Source: Nothopassalora personata (lineage: Eukaryota > Ascomycota > Dothideomycetes > Mycosphaerellales > Mycosphaerellaceae). From it: a stretch of 64,000 bases of DNA. The notes under the pieces were generated by a model. It did not search any database. It was not told the origin of the DNA and saw only the letters and a list, made by a program, of their open reading frames with translations. Where the stretch lies: assembly GCA_033816765.1 (NCBI GenBank), contig CM066287.1, forward strand, positions 2,108,001 to 2,172,000. Reading direction: 5' to 3'. The position numbers and the translations under genes are program-made. Below are positions 10,575-22,301 of this stretch, piece by piece (positions within the stretch are counted from its first letter, which is position 1; every line of letters begins with the position of its first letter).

Positions 10575-12294
10575 TCAAAGTAGCACATAGAGAGCACAAA
10601 GCTACGACATGTTAGTCACGCGCGAAATGCTGAGAACATCTTTCACTCACCAGACTTAATCCCAGAATCATACTGATCCAGAAGAGGACATTGTTCAGAA
10701 GTTCTCGTCGTTTGATGAAAGGCAATTGCTGTATCGCGACGATGGGAATTTGCAACATCATCATAACGAAGCCGTAGCCTCTGAATTTCCTCGTGATGCA
10801 GCCCATGATCAATTCATGCGCAATTGCCGATATCAGGAACGTCAATCCAGTAGCAGCAGGCCTGGACATCACGCCACGGCTTGCGCTGTACACATGTCGC
10901 CGGAAGAAGTGATGGACCGGAATGTTCCATTCGCGCGAGAACTCCATCCAGTCCGTGCTGTTCCACCAGTCGTCGTAGAACTGCCGATCGGCGAAGCGCG
11001 TGATCTCAGCAAAGGCGCCAAGGACGTATTCGAAGATGACCATGAAAACCAAGAGGAAGGTGATCATGAACGGGAACAAGAGCCGGCTGACAGCCTCGGC
11101 GAACATGAGTGCGCCATCAATCCCGGTCCTTGACCGCTGTAACCGGAGCCGTGACTCGTCCAGGATTGGGATGATGAACTCCTCACTCACGACGGTCATG
11201 AGGAAGATGCAGCCAAACACCGCCAGCGTCTTGTAGAAAAGCTCCACATATGATCGCTGTGCCATTCGTGGGTACTCCAATTCATAGCACAGTGTGGGAC
11301 AGAGGACATAGTCGGCGAAGTTGGCGACTGTCAAGTTCTGAGGGTATGTGACATTGCCCATTGGGGATGTAATCTCCTTTGCGAGATCTTCACGGAGCTG
11401 TAAGACTGACGATAGTCCCGGCTCTTGCTTGTCCTCGTCCTCTCCAGGAGTGGCCTCTGACAAGCGAAACGAAGCTGAAGGGTAATGCACTGCCGCGTCC
11501 AAAGGCGTGGCCGGACCGATGGGCATGTCGAGCTGCTTCAAGCGCCAGAGTGTGTCCGACAAGTGGCCGTTGTAGAAGGCGTATGAGTGCATCTTCATGA
11601 ACAGCACAAGGGTGTGCAAAGTGAAGTAGACCTGGGCTGTCCAAGTCCAGTCACGGAGGAAAGGCCAGCCTACCCAGAACCATAGCCAGGCTGCTTGGTA
11701 TAGAGACTGGACGACAATGCCTCCTCTTTTCCACCGCAGTACGCCGTTGCTCTTCAGAAAAAAGAGGTGCAGCGGCAGGCTTACGGCAGTGCTGCTACAC
11801 ATCAGCACGTCGCTGAGGCCTAGCTCTACCAGGTCCTTCGTGAACAGAGGCCATTGCCTGAAGTTCAGCAGGGCGCCCGTTTCTCTGAGGTTGCGCAGCA
11901 TCTGTGTGATAACCATGATCGCAAGGCCGATCCAGAAGAGGACGAAGAAGCCGCGGAAATTGGCATAGCTGGACTGCGGATCGAAGTAGGAGACGCGCTC
12001 TTGATAGTCCACCGTCGGAAATATACGCCTTCTCGTCGCTCGTCTATTCGCTCGTCTCGCGGCAGAGGTCGCCTTGACTGAAGGAAGGGCATCGTCGGGC
12101 GGAGCTGGCGTGTTGCGCTCGCTGATGATGCCGGAGGCCGCTGCTGCTCGCTGGGCGTTGGCACTGAGTTCGTCGTTGAAGGCACGAGCTATCTGCGGAT
12201 TGAGCTTGCGTGCCCGCGTGGGAGACGGGTGGTGGATGTCCTTGCTGTAGCCATGTCCGTTGGCCCCGTTCGTCTGGGGACTGCTGTCGGACAT
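10575..12294 (-). CDS. ARE2: Sterol O-acyltransferase (ACAT/ARE type, MBOAT family)
   Basis: Esterifies sterols (ergosterol and precursors) with fatty acyl-CoA in the ER for lipid droplets. Exon 1 spans 10651-12294 and a 27-nt terminal exon spans 10575-10601. The 49-nt intron has a GTGAGT donor, TGACTAAC branch point and TAG acceptor. Splicing replaces a short readthrough tail with LLCALYVLL, which resembles the hydrophobic C-terminus of ARE proteins. The product is 556 residues: a polar N-terminal cytosolic region of about 100 residues, then multiple TM helices. The family signature FYDDWWN is followed by WNIPVHHFFRRHVY and the catalytic His in AIAHELIMG. ATG 12294 (MSDSSPQ) is preferred; an in-frame ATG lies 12 codons upstream. 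The ARE1/ARE2 paralogue cannot be decided. Confidence 0.9.
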
Positions 12295-13678
12295 GGTGCG
12301 AGTCGATGCTGTGCCACAGTACAGCTGCACAGGTACCGCAGGCCGTGGCGCGACGGGACAATGTGGTGGTGGCTTCTAAGTGAATGTGTACGGACGGACC
12401 TTGCCGTCGTTGGAGAGCAATCACTCAAAACATGGTGCTGTGGCAGATACCTACGCTTTCAAGAGTCCCTAATCGTCACTTGGACGAGCAGCAACAGTTC
12501 TTCGACCAGAACGACCAGCCAGCCAGGATATCTGGTCAGAAGAGCAAGCTGTCTTGGGACCATGACATCAATTTCCGATATGCCGCGGAGGTCGGGACGT
12601 GAGGCATCAAGGCATCAACTGTTTGCCCTCCATCCCAATCTTCACATGAACATGTCTTCGCTATCGCTCTGTAGACTATCGTGGGCCTTGTAGTCAGCAG
12701 CATTGACATCAGCTATGACTACAGTGGTACACAAGTCCCTACAGCGGGCATAATTGACACAACGAGCTCCAGCTTGGGTCGACCTCAGCTGTCATCTTCT
12801 AGCAGTAGCGACTGTATGCCGAGTGGCCATCACTCCATCCTGACTGATCATACCATCTGCTGTAACCATGTCAAGTCATCAACACGTGATGCCACGAGAA
12901 GAAGCATGCGAACCCGCAGAAGGATCGTGCTATAAACAGCACATGGCGCGGCTCAATTTTTTACGCCTCCACCAACGATACCAAGCTTGCATACACTTCA
13001 CCAAGGCATCGAACATGGCCAGTCTACAGATTCCCGTTCTGCACATCATCTTGATATGGACGATCCAAGCGAGAACAACGAAGTATGGTCTTTACTGCCA
13101 CGCCTACCATCATCCTCGGGCTCGGAGCCACAACTGCTCAGCTCTGTGAGGAATCGAGCTGTCTCAAACGGGCTTGCTTACGCCCAGAAAAGATATGCTC
13201 TCTACTCACTACAGCTCCGCCCACCTGAAATGCCACAGATGTATACGAGAATCGGTACGACCGTCTTAGCTCATGCTTTGCAAATTTAGCATTTTCGATC
13301 ACGCACGTCACTTCTGATCGGAATTATTCTACCAGTAGGGGACCTCACGCTGCTCTGCATACATTGGACTTAGCAGCCGCAAGCCACTGCGATGTCTCTC
13401 GTGTCACTTCCTACGGAATGGCATGGAAATAGTGACAGACGGCTGAGGAAGATCCTCTTGCCTTTGCGTCCTCGCCGCATCGCAGCGACGAGGGGATGGC
13501 ATCATGCTCTGGCAACGCTACGCTACAGACGCTACGCTACAGACTATGATGGAGGTATATAGGTCGGCTTCCTTGCTCTCTAGGTTCCCTTCATCATCAA
13601 TCCAGCTCAGACAACAAGCAGTTCTGTACAGTATCACCTCCAACCAGAATCCTTCCGTACTCCAAAACATCTTCCACA
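12295..13678. other. Intergenic, promoter region; no gene seen
   Basis: A divergent intergenic region between the acyltransferase and the repeat-peptide gene. Several open frames of 70-150 codons occur but lack protein character. A TATATA box at 13556-13561 sits about 120 bp upstream of the repeat-peptide ATG, preceded by a tandem duplication of GCTACGCTACAGAC at about 13516-13543. Confidence 0.45.
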
Positions 13679-14515
13679 ATGCAACTCTCATTCACCCTCC
13701 TTGCCCTAGCGGCAGCCGCAACAAGCGTCTTCGCTCTGCCTACTGCAGGCACTGCAGCAGCAGACGACGGTTCCTGGAGTCCTGGAAAGTATGAAGTAAG
13801 TCGTCGAATCCACGAGATCAAGAGGTGTCAATATTGTTGAGGGCGCTTCACAACATCGAACTCGGATTCTCAGATATCCTAGAGGCGTTCCATCCTAGAT
13901 CTTCGGAGACACTGCTGCATAACTCTCAATCAGAACTAACGATCTTGTAGGGTCCCGGAACTCCTTACGATGACGGCAGTTGGTCAGCCGAAAAGTACCC
14001 AACAAAGCGCGCTGATGACGGCCTTTGGTACGAGGGAAAGTATGAGGTATGTACTGCAAACCCCATGGCAATCGCTCAGTCAGTACGATATTTTGGGGAC
14101 ACTCTTGCACTGAGGCGTCCACCCTCTACTCTTGGATGAAGCTCGCAATCTCAAGTCCCAATCCGCTGCCATGATTTGCTGCCCCAGCATCACAACATTT
14201 AGCCTTTGACCGTGGCTAATGCTTCTGCTTCCATAGGGTCCCGGAACTCCTTACGATAATGGCAAGTGGTCACCGGAGAAGTACCCAAGCAAGCGCGCTG
14301 ATGACGGATCATGGTATCCAGGTGAGTTGTCCGCGGCATACCTACCGCATTGTGGGGTTGCTGGGTTGCTTGATCTCTTCTTTCTTCTGAACGTACACTA
14401 ATCCAATGTAGGAAAATATGAAGGCGAGGGAACAGACTACGATAATGGGCAGTGGGAGGAAGGAAAGTACGAGGGAGGCGAGACTGGCTACGATGATGGC
14501 CAGTACCACGAGTAA
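13679..14515 (+). CDS. Secreted Kex2-type repeat peptide precursor
   Basis: Four exons: 13679-13795, 13951-14046, 14237-14321 and 14412-14515, giving 133 residues. The first 19 or so form a clear signal peptide (MQLSFTLLALAAAATSVFA). The rest consists of about three imperfect 32-residue repeats. Each starts ADDGxWYxGKYE, continues GPGTPYDxGxWSxEKYP and ends in a Kex2 site (PTKR, PSKR); the last repeat diverges and ends DDGQYHE without KR. Exons 2 and 3 begin with the same codons (GPGTPYD) after phase-0 introns, so one repeat module equals one exon, a sign of exon duplication. Processing at KR in the secretory pathway would release Tyr/Trp/Gly/Asp-rich peptides of about 30-40 residues. Family not recognised; this architecture is shared by fungal Kex2-processed repeat proteins, including some RiPP precursors, but no modifying enzyme gene is visible nearby. 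Confidence 0.8.
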
Positions 14516-14712
14516 ACGATAAAGTCGACCGAGCTGGCGTTACCGGCGGGCAGGCGTGGATCAAGGCATAGAACTAGGGGTAAAAGGACGGTCTATACTG
14601 CTCAGAGATCATGGGCAACCAGCACCACAGATATGTAATGCTACTATAGAAATCAAGAATTGAAACCCTGATTAAGCTGTCAGCCCGCAAGATATCCCAG
14701 ACCGCAGCACCC

Positions 14713-15132
14713 TTAACCCACCCTAACTGCAACCATCACACTGCCACCAATCTTCTTCACCACCGGCGGCTTGCCTTTCTTCCAACGATAAACACCATCA
14801 TACACCACATGCCCGCACCGCCCATCATCCCGAGAAGCTTTGATACACTTCCCAAAACTGCCGGCGTTGTAGATCGAGTCTCTATAGTACGGTGCCGTAG
14901 TATCAGACGCACACAGAATTCTCAGCCTCGTGGTACCCACCAAGGCCTGGACTGTCCCATCAGCGTTAGTTACGACAGAGTGGCCGCGAGGTCGAAACGG
15001 TAGCTGTTGCGGCGGGTTTGGTCGTCGACTCCGCCATAGCAGGCTTTGCGGTATCGAGCGTCCACCTCCCAAACCACTGCACCGCCTCCTTACTCCGTTC
15101 CCACTCTTTCCGGTCTCTGCCTGCTCGATCAT
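14713..15132 (-). CDS. Hypothetical protein, uncertain model
   Basis: Open frame whose C-terminal 85 codons look protein-like: VVTNADGTVQALVGTTRLR, then ILCASDTTAPYYRDSIYNAG, three cysteines, and a basic end with KKGKPPVVKKIGGSVMVAVR. The upstream part is better in another frame (CYGGVDDQTRRNSYRFDLA just before 15000), so either an intron or a frameshift is missing from this model. No family recognised. Confidence 0.3.
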   Translation of the reverse strand: MIEQAETGKSGNGVRRRCSGLGGGRSIPQSLLWRSRRPNPPQQLPFRPRGHSVVTNADGTVQALVGTTRLRILCASDTTAPYYRDSIYNAGSFGKCIKASRDDGRCGHVVYDGVYRWKKGKPPVVKKIGGSVMVAVRVG

Positions 15133-15497
15133 GCCTTCCCTGGGCAGTCGGCCTCTAGCTTATCTTATGAGGTAGCGTCTGTCCGACGATGATATGAGGC
15201 TCCCCCATCACTTGCCGAAGCGCCATCCTTGCCGAAGCGCCATCCTTGCACGAAATATCCTTGCCGCACAATCCCGAGGGCCGTGCGATCTGCCGTAACC
15301 ATGCGTGTCGACATCGACCAGAGTTCCCTCGGGGGGGGGGGGGGGGGGGGGGTGGACGAAACCAACTACATAGTAGATGTAAGAGGTAGGAGCATCTGGC
15401 ACTTTTGTGTTGAGTGCTGGGTACAGTCTGTCCTCTCCTTCACAACATTCCATCGTCGTCACAAGCGTTGTCTCACATCGACACACAGCAAGGAGAC
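15133..15497. repeat. Promoter region with a 22-bp poly-G run and a 17-bp tandem duplication
   Basis: Upstream of the acyl-CoA synthetase. A 17-bp unit (CTTGCCGAAGCGCCATC) occurs twice in tandem at about 15214-15247. A homopolymer of 22 G lies at 15331-15352. No gene is supported here. Confidence 0.6.
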
Positions 15498-17543
15498 ATG
15501 GCCTTGGGTAAGCTCTAGTGGAGATTCTAGTCTTACGAGGACGCGAATGAGGTGCAGGGAGGTTGACCGTCAACAGCCACCACAGCTGCCATAGCAGGCG
15601 CGAGCGTTGCTGCAGCTTACGTAGACGCGAAGTACCATCTCTCCAAGGACATTGCTGCGATCCAAGAACAGAAACGAATCGCAAAACAATCCCAGCAGCT
15701 AGGTACGTACGTCAGCATCAGGCCATCTCAACAATGCCGCCGCAAGTACAAGCATGCTGACGGTGTCGCGTGCACAGCAAAGGAGAAGAAACTCTCGCTG
15801 TGGTACCGCTTCGAAGAGCAAGCACAGCAACGACCAGAGCAGCCATGCATCTGGTATCGACAACGACCCACCGATCCCGTCACGCGCTACACCTGGACAC
15901 AAGCCTACGACCATGTCAACCGATTCGCCCGCTTCCTCCTCGAGAATGGCGTGCGACCCGGCGAGCTCATGGCGACGTACATGCAGAACTGCCCGGAGTT
16001 CGTGTTCACATTGCTGGGTAGCTTGGCCATTGGGACTGCACCAGCTATGGTCAACTCCAACCTGACCGGCGAGGCGCTCATGCACTCGTTGAAGATATCG
16101 GGAGCCCAGGTGATTCTGGTCGACGATGACGAGGCCAGTCAGGAACGGATGCAAGCCGTCAAGAGCAAGGTGGAGGGGTTGGGTATGCGCATCATCGTGC
16201 TCGATACGGAGACCAAAGACAGGATACAAACCTTGTCAGCGGAACGACTTGGAGATGAGTATCGCCGAGGGGTAACATTCGAGTTCCCCATCTTTCTGTT
16301 CTACACCAGCGGCACAACAGGATACCCCAAGGCTTGCCCGTTCCACACTGGTCGCGCCCTGGGGCTGGGTGAGCCTCGACTGAGGTCAACAAGTCTGAAG
16401 CCCGGCGATGTCTGGTATGACTGCATGCCCTTGTACCACGGCACGGGATGCACCATCGCAATAGGCTGCATGATCACAGGAGTGACGCTCGCCATCGGCC
16501 GCAAGTTCAGCGTGCGCAACTTTTGGCGAGACATCCACGACTCCAATGCCAACGCCTTCGTCTACGTGGGAGAGACAGCACGATACCTTCTCGCCGCACC
16601 TCCTTCACCCCTAGACACCGGCCACAAAGTACGAGCCATGTATGGCAACGGCCTCCGCCCCGACATCTGGCAAAAGTTCCAGGACCGCTTCGCCATTCCA
16701 GTCGTCAACGAATTCTTCAACTCTACCGAAGGCGTCCTTAGCCTCCTCAACGTCTGCCGCGGCCCCTTCCACACCGCCCATGTTGGCCACCACGGAGCTA
16801 TCATGCGCCGCCGCCTCCACAACATCCTCGTCCCCGTCCGCATCGACTTCGAAAAGGGCGACACAATCTACCGCGACCCTACTACCGGCTTCGCAAAACG
16901 CAACTCCTACGAAGAAGGCGGCGAAATCCTCGTCGCATGTCAGACCGAAAAGGACTTCGTCGGCTACTGGAACAACCCCGAAGCCACACAGAAACGTTTC
17001 GAACGCGACGTCTTCAAAAAAGGCGACCTGTTCTACCGTACAGGCGACGCCCTCCGCCGCGACAAGGACGGACGCTGGTACTTCCTCGATCGTCTCGGCG
17101 ATACATTCCGCTGGAAAGCCGAAAACGTCAGCACAGCCGAAGTCGCCGAAGTCCTAGGCCGCTTTCCAGGAATCATCGAGGCCAACGTCTACGGTATTGA
17201 ACTCCCCAACCACGACGGACGGGCAGGATGTGCCGCACTCTATATCCGCCCCGAGGAGCGGGAGAACTTCGACTATGAGGGATTGGTGAGGCATGCAAGG
17301 AAGGGATTGCCTAGGTATGCTGTGCCGGTGTTTTTGAGGATCATCAGGAGTCCGACGCCGATGCATAATAACAAGCAGAATAAGGTGCCGCTGAGGAGGG
17401 AGGGGGTTGATCTGAACAAGATTCGAGGTGGGGAGGCGGGAAGGGAGGACGTGGTGTTGTGGTTGAGGCCTGGGAAGGAGGGGTACGAGGTGTTTACTGA
17501 GAGGGATTGGGAGGGGATTGTGGGTGGTCAGGTGCGGTTGTGA
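15498..17543 (+). CDS. FAT1: Very-long-chain acyl-CoA synthetase / fatty acid transporter (FAT1-like)
   Basis: Activates fatty acids to acyl-CoA and is coupled to uptake; FATP-family proteins are membrane-associated (plasma membrane, ER, lipid droplet or peroxisome). Exons 15498-15507, 15577-15702 and 15778-17543 give 633 residues, the usual FATP length. The very short first exon (MAL plus one base) is supported because splicing yields a hydrophobic N-terminus followed by KEKKLSLWYRFEEQAQQRPE, the family start. The AMP-binding motif FYTSGTTGYPKA lies near residue 220. Later motifs are YGNGLRPDIWQKF, the adenylation loop YRTGDALRRDKDGRWYFLDR, and GDTFRWKAENVST typical of FATPs. The C-terminal tripeptide VRL is at most a weak peroxisomal signal. 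Which of several fungal FATP paralogues it is cannot be decided. Confidence 0.9.
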
Positions 17544-18629
17544 AGGGCAAAGCATTAGTATTCGCCATCGACGGTTCTCCTCTGGCGAACGACGCAAGTC
17601 GGTTTGACATGCGACGCTACCGACTTTGTGAATTTATTGCCTCAACAGCTCTTTACGCTGGATGCTGGGAAAGCAGGTTATTGATCACCAACGGAAGAAA
17701 GCTGGCGAGTCTGCAATGGAGTTGGCGTAGTAGATTGACCGTGTGCCGCAAAAGAACGGCAGCGCCACGAGCATGATCCCTGCGAAGAGAAAAGCTCCGC
17801 GATCAACAAGTCGCTCCTAGTACACAAGTCTTTTCGCAAGATCGACTCTCTACTGCAATAATATCACAACTTGGATAATAGATGAGCTAGCTCTACTGTC
17901 GCCATCGTAGTAGCGGGCAAGTCTGATGAATGCGGAGGGGAACGAAGGTACGTTACGTTACGTTACCTCCGTTGACTTGGGCAACCTTTTCATCCTTCTA
18001 CATAGATGCTTGTACAATGTCGTGAGTGAGTGGTGGGTGATAGTTGGCGAGGTCTTGTTTTCTCTGATGATGATGATGATGATGATGATGGCATTGCGTC
18101 CTTGTCTGCCTTGTGAGCTTTTGGAGTGTCGCGTGGTAGATGTGAGTGAGAGTGGAACGTGATGATAGGCGAGGGAGAGATGCAGGTGTCGTTACGACAG
18201 TGACTGGCGCCGCTACGTGGATCTATCTATCTGCGTTCGTGAATGGAGGAGCGCCTTGTTTGCTGGCTGGATAGATGAAGTGAACAGATAGATGAAGTGA
18301 ACAGATAGATGAAGTGAACAGATAGATGAAGTGAACAGATAGATGAAATGAACAGATAGATGAAGGGAACAGATGGATGGATGGATGGATGGATTGGTGG
18401 ATGTCAACGGTTCATTATGGTAGAGGTTTTTCCGTTCAAAACGCCGATTCTATGGTATCTCGCTCCGTTATCCTGAGACCAGTAGCTGTGCTATACGGCA
18501 CTGTACTGCTTGTGTCCACGCATCGCGTCGTGATATACAAGGTCCTCCTCCTGTACGCCTCATGCGAGTCCCAGAAACTCCAGGCTATGCAAAGCCAAGC
18601 AATGAAGAATGCAGGCCAGATGTTGTTTT
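17544..18629. other. Intergenic with simple repeats, no gene seen
   Basis: Lies between two convergent genes. Holds (TTACG)n near 17950, a GAT-triplet run at about 18067-18091, the 17-bp minisatellite listed separately, and GGAT tetramers near 18372-18396. No coding sequence is supported. Confidence 0.6.
18271..18372. repeat. 17-bp minisatellite, six units
   Basis: Six head-to-tail copies of ATAGATGAAGTGAACAG. The first four are identical and the last two differ at one or two positions. They are followed directly by (ATGG)n. The apparent long minus-strand frame over it only reflects a period that is not a multiple of three. Confidence 0.9.
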
Positions 18630-20064
18630 TCAAGTGCAGCCGTTGTAGCCCTGTTGTTGCCACATCTTCACGCTCTTGACCTTCATCTCGCCGTTCTTCT
18701 CCCACGTGGGATACCACTGGCTGCGCGCGTTCCAGAAGTCGCGCTTGGCGGTGTCGGAGGCGTCGACCCAAGGCTTGCTGGCCCTTCCATCCTGGAACCA
18801 GCCATTGGTACCACCGACAGCGACGTTGAGAATGAGGTAGAAGTTCTGGTCGAATGGGGTGCTGTCGTGACCAGTCTGTGACCAAGGGTCGACGAGACGG
18901 GTGCCGTTGCTGCTCGAAAGGGGGAACTTGCCCTTCTGCCAGAACGGCTTGTCGAAGTTGGTGTAGAGTACTTGGAGCAGGCGGGTGTCGATGTATGTGA
19001 AGATGTACTTCTCAGTCCATTCCATGCCGTAAACGTGGAAGTCAGCGGAGTAGGTGGTGTGCAGAGCTTTGCGCTTGACGTTGTTGCGCCACCAGGCATT
19101 ATTGTCAGGGTCGGGTCCCCAGTGGAGTGCAGAAGAAACGACATCGTTGCCGCCCATCGGGTATGTGTAGTTGTTTCCGCGGGATTCCATCATGTCAATC
19201 TCACCAGACGCCGGCCATGGACCATATGTCTGGTTGACTGGGAGAAGCCAGATTGCCGGCCACAGCCAGTCACCTTCAGGAATCTGCGCCACGACCTCGA
19301 CACGGCCGTACTGAATCCTCGCGCCGGCCTTTGTGCTCAAACGAGCTGACTTGACAGGATTGACGACGGTACCGTTGGTGGTGTTGGTCACGGCGATGCA
19401 GTTGTACCAAACATCGGAAGAGCAAGTGCCGTCCATGGTGAGGTTGATAACATTGTTCGACTCGACGAGCTTCTCATCCTGGAGTGTTGGCTTGATGTGG
19501 AGCATACCGTCTTTGATGAATGCATTCTCCTCGGTGGTAGTGGTCTGCTCGAATTGTCCGTTTCTGTAAGGAAATTGTTAGCGATTGGTTTTCAGTCGCT
19601 TCTTCCGAATGGATGATCACTTACCCGAATCCACCAACCTCAGCCTCCTTCGTCCATATCTTAGGGTCAAGGCCGTTCGAGAAGTCTGTGTCCAGCACTG
19701 GGCAGTAGGTGTGATTGTTGGCAACTTTCTGTAGGCCTTCGTAGATGAGGAAACCGGCCAGGCCAATACCGAGGATCATGCCGATGATTGGCAAGATCCA
19801 CACCCACTTCTCCCTTGGGTCCTTCTTCTCGAGCCATGGCTTCTCAATCTCTCCCTTGTTGATGCGTCGAGAGTGGAAGTATCTTGGAGGAGGTGCTTGA
19901 TGGACTCCGGTCGATGAGCCCATCGCAGATGCTGGCATCGAGCCATATGGAGACTGGAACGGGTTTGATGGCACAGGCGCCATCTCTTCACTTGGATCGC
20001 TGTCGGGTGTGCCAGACCTTGTGTGCGTGGCCGTTGTGGTGGCCGCGCCATGACGGAAGCTCAT
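18630..20064 (-). CDS. Membrane-anchored GH16 endo-beta-glucanase
   Basis: Glycoside hydrolase family 16 enzyme acting on beta-1,3(/1,4)-glucans, probably in the fungal wall or periplasm. Exons 19625-20064 and 18630-19563 (61-nt intron, GTAAGT donor) give 457 residues. There is no cleavable signal. Instead a Pro/Ser-rich cytosolic N-terminus of about 90 residues precedes one TM helix (WVWILPIIGMILGIGLAGFL), so it is a type II membrane protein. The catalytic motif GEIDMMESRG (nucleophile and acid/base Glu separated by IDMM) lies near residues 266-275. WPAIWLLP before it and YGMEWTEKYI and FYLILNVAVGG after it are family blocks. Several NxT/S sites are present. The end at MWQQQGYNGCT matches the close of the fold. 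Confidence 0.9.
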
Positions 20065-22298
20065 CTTGTATCGACGGCTGCCCTAGCAGCGATGGAGATG
20101 ATGAAGCTGGAAACAACTTCTGCTCAATGTTACCGTCGACACAACACGTTGCACCCGGATTGACGATGACCAGAGCAACGCAAGCAAATAGAAGGGTGGG
20201 CCAGGAAGAACACCATTTACTCTTACGACAGGCCAGAGCTCCTATTAGAGGTACCAACCACTGCCACAAGGTTAGCACCGCTCTGGTAGATCGTCAACGC
20301 TCCAGTCTCGTGGATATCTGACTTCGGCTCGAGCGCCGCCATTAGACAGAGCGTGCCAAGACAAGGGCCAGCTGCATATCAACAATAGTGCTTCGAAGCA
20401 TGTGCACTTTTGAGACCCAGATCGTGTCGTTGAGACGGTGGCTGATGATGCAAGGACACAAATCCTGCAGCACCCAGAGGTCATGTCTAGTTAGGGTAGG
20501 TGGGACTTGATCGTTTCCAGATAGAGACGCACTAGAAGGATACCCTACGCCCCCCTGTCTTGCCTGGAAGTCTGAGGCGAGTTGATGCCATCTCGACCTC
20601 GCATCGTCGCTGGAGATGCTCTCACGTATTCCCTCAGCCTCAGCCTCAGCCTCAGCCCTTCGCTACACAAGAGCGTGATCTGATGAGCCAAGACATGTTC
20701 CATGCGAGACGCCACCGGCAGGCGAATCGTCATGGAACTGCTGTCACGGCGGCTTCGTACTCAGCCGCCCGTCGACTGAAAAGAGACTTTCCTTCAACAA
20801 AGTCTCTCTGGAGCCACTAAGCCAACAAGTGGTGACGCTTGCCGTGTCAATACGGTGCACCTACTTGCACCGAGCGCAATAGCACCACGCAACGTCTGTT
20901 GTTGCCGCGGCGAAGATCGCCAAGACACGGCCTGTCTCAGGATAACGAACGTTCACGGGCCGCTCCATTATGGCGACATTGGCCGATTACACCTTACCGT
21001 ATTGGTGAGTGCTGCAAATATCACCTCCAGGTAATCCTTATTAGATAGACGGCATGTTGGATATCACATATATCCAAGAACAGCCACATGGTGATGATCC
21101 CTGCGAAACGATAGACGGCTCACTAGGACATCTAGGCCACCGCAGCAACCCGGCTTTTGGGTTCGGTCGAGCTGCCGGCTCCCGAGCTAATTCTGCGGCG
21201 GACCGAGACACGGCATGGTCTTGGAACCACCGAAGACTGCTGGGACATGGCCAATGACACGAGACAGCCGAGCTCGATACCACCCGGAGAGCCATGGATA
21301 TTGTCCCATGGCTCAGCTACGTTCCACACCAAATCAGAATGGCGGACCCTAGGAAGATGGATAACCCTCGACTCATGGTGAGACTGGAACCAGCTCACGT
21401 CTCCGTTCTGGCCCGCGTGCTGACAGTTGCATTCTCGCTATCTCGGATCATCGCCTCAAACATGTTGCAATCTATTAGGCTCGTGGCTGATCTTGACATC
21501 TAATCTCAAGACATTTGCTTCCACCTGCAGGATGATGTGTACCTCGACCCGCCCAAGATGCTCGAGACATTACCAGCAGCTTTAGGCGACCAGTGGCGAC
21601 CACGTTACGGTAGTTTTGTGCAGCCACAGCAGCTTTTCGTAAGCCCTTCCGCTCGTGGGAGCAGAGTCGGGATTCACTGTTCGGTAACCCTAGATGTCTG
21701 TGGCATGGTAGTGACGTGGACACAGCAGCTCGTCGCACGAGGCCCCCGTTGGTGAGGATCTCACTACCAAAAATATGGACGATATGATAAGATTTCGTGG
21801 GCCTATGCAGATTACAACCAGCTTACTCCGAAGCTTCCTCAAAACCTGTCGTGTGTGAGACACGCCGTGGGTGAAGTACCTTCGAGAGTCGGCGGATCAA
21901 CACGCTCGAGAGAGCAATGCCGTGTTCCATTTCTGGATTTGTTGGCGCACAGGTCAATTTCAGGTCACGTGTGACGAAGACGCTTTGACAGAAACGCTGC
22001 AGCATCAATCATAGATGGCCTTGTGGTCAATACTTCACGCGAATCTCGATGTTGACTGTGAATTTGATGTCCTTCGACGAGCGTCTTGTACTACCAGGAT
22101 AGACGAGTAACGAGTACTGGAGAGTTTAGTCTTTGATCGCGGAAGTGATGCACATGGCCTTCAGCTGTGACAGCAAACAGCAAGCTTAACGATCTATCCA
22201 CACCAGGAGTCCGCTTGGTCAGTCCTCTGCACGCAATCTCCAATCTCGAGTAGCTAGCTAAACACACTTCCGCACTCTCTCCATCCTCTATATAGAAC
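20065..22298. other. Long gene-poor stretch
   Basis: About 2.2 kb of ordinary base composition with only short, unconvincing open frames. A CAG-CCT-rich run (CCTCAGCCTCAGCCTCAGCC) lies at about 20634-20654. I see no gene, repeat boundary or RNA here. It may hold the upstream region of the GH16 gene and old, unrecognisable remnants. Confidence 0.4.
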
Positions 22299-22301
22299 AG
22301 C

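Noticed and set aside
12229..12693. Plus-strand frame of 154 codons upstream of the acyltransferase
   Set aside because: Overlaps the acyltransferase start on the other strand; no domain, and no splice structure that extends it.
13679..17543. RiPP gene cluster around the repeat precursor
   Set aside because: Neighbours are an acyl-CoA synthetase and an acyltransferase of normal lipid metabolism; no UstYa-type, oxidase or methyltransferase gene is close, so a cluster is not supported.
18213..18407. Minus-strand frame with Ser/His/Ile repeats
   Set aside because: Produced purely by translating the 17-bp minisatellite in three rotating frames.
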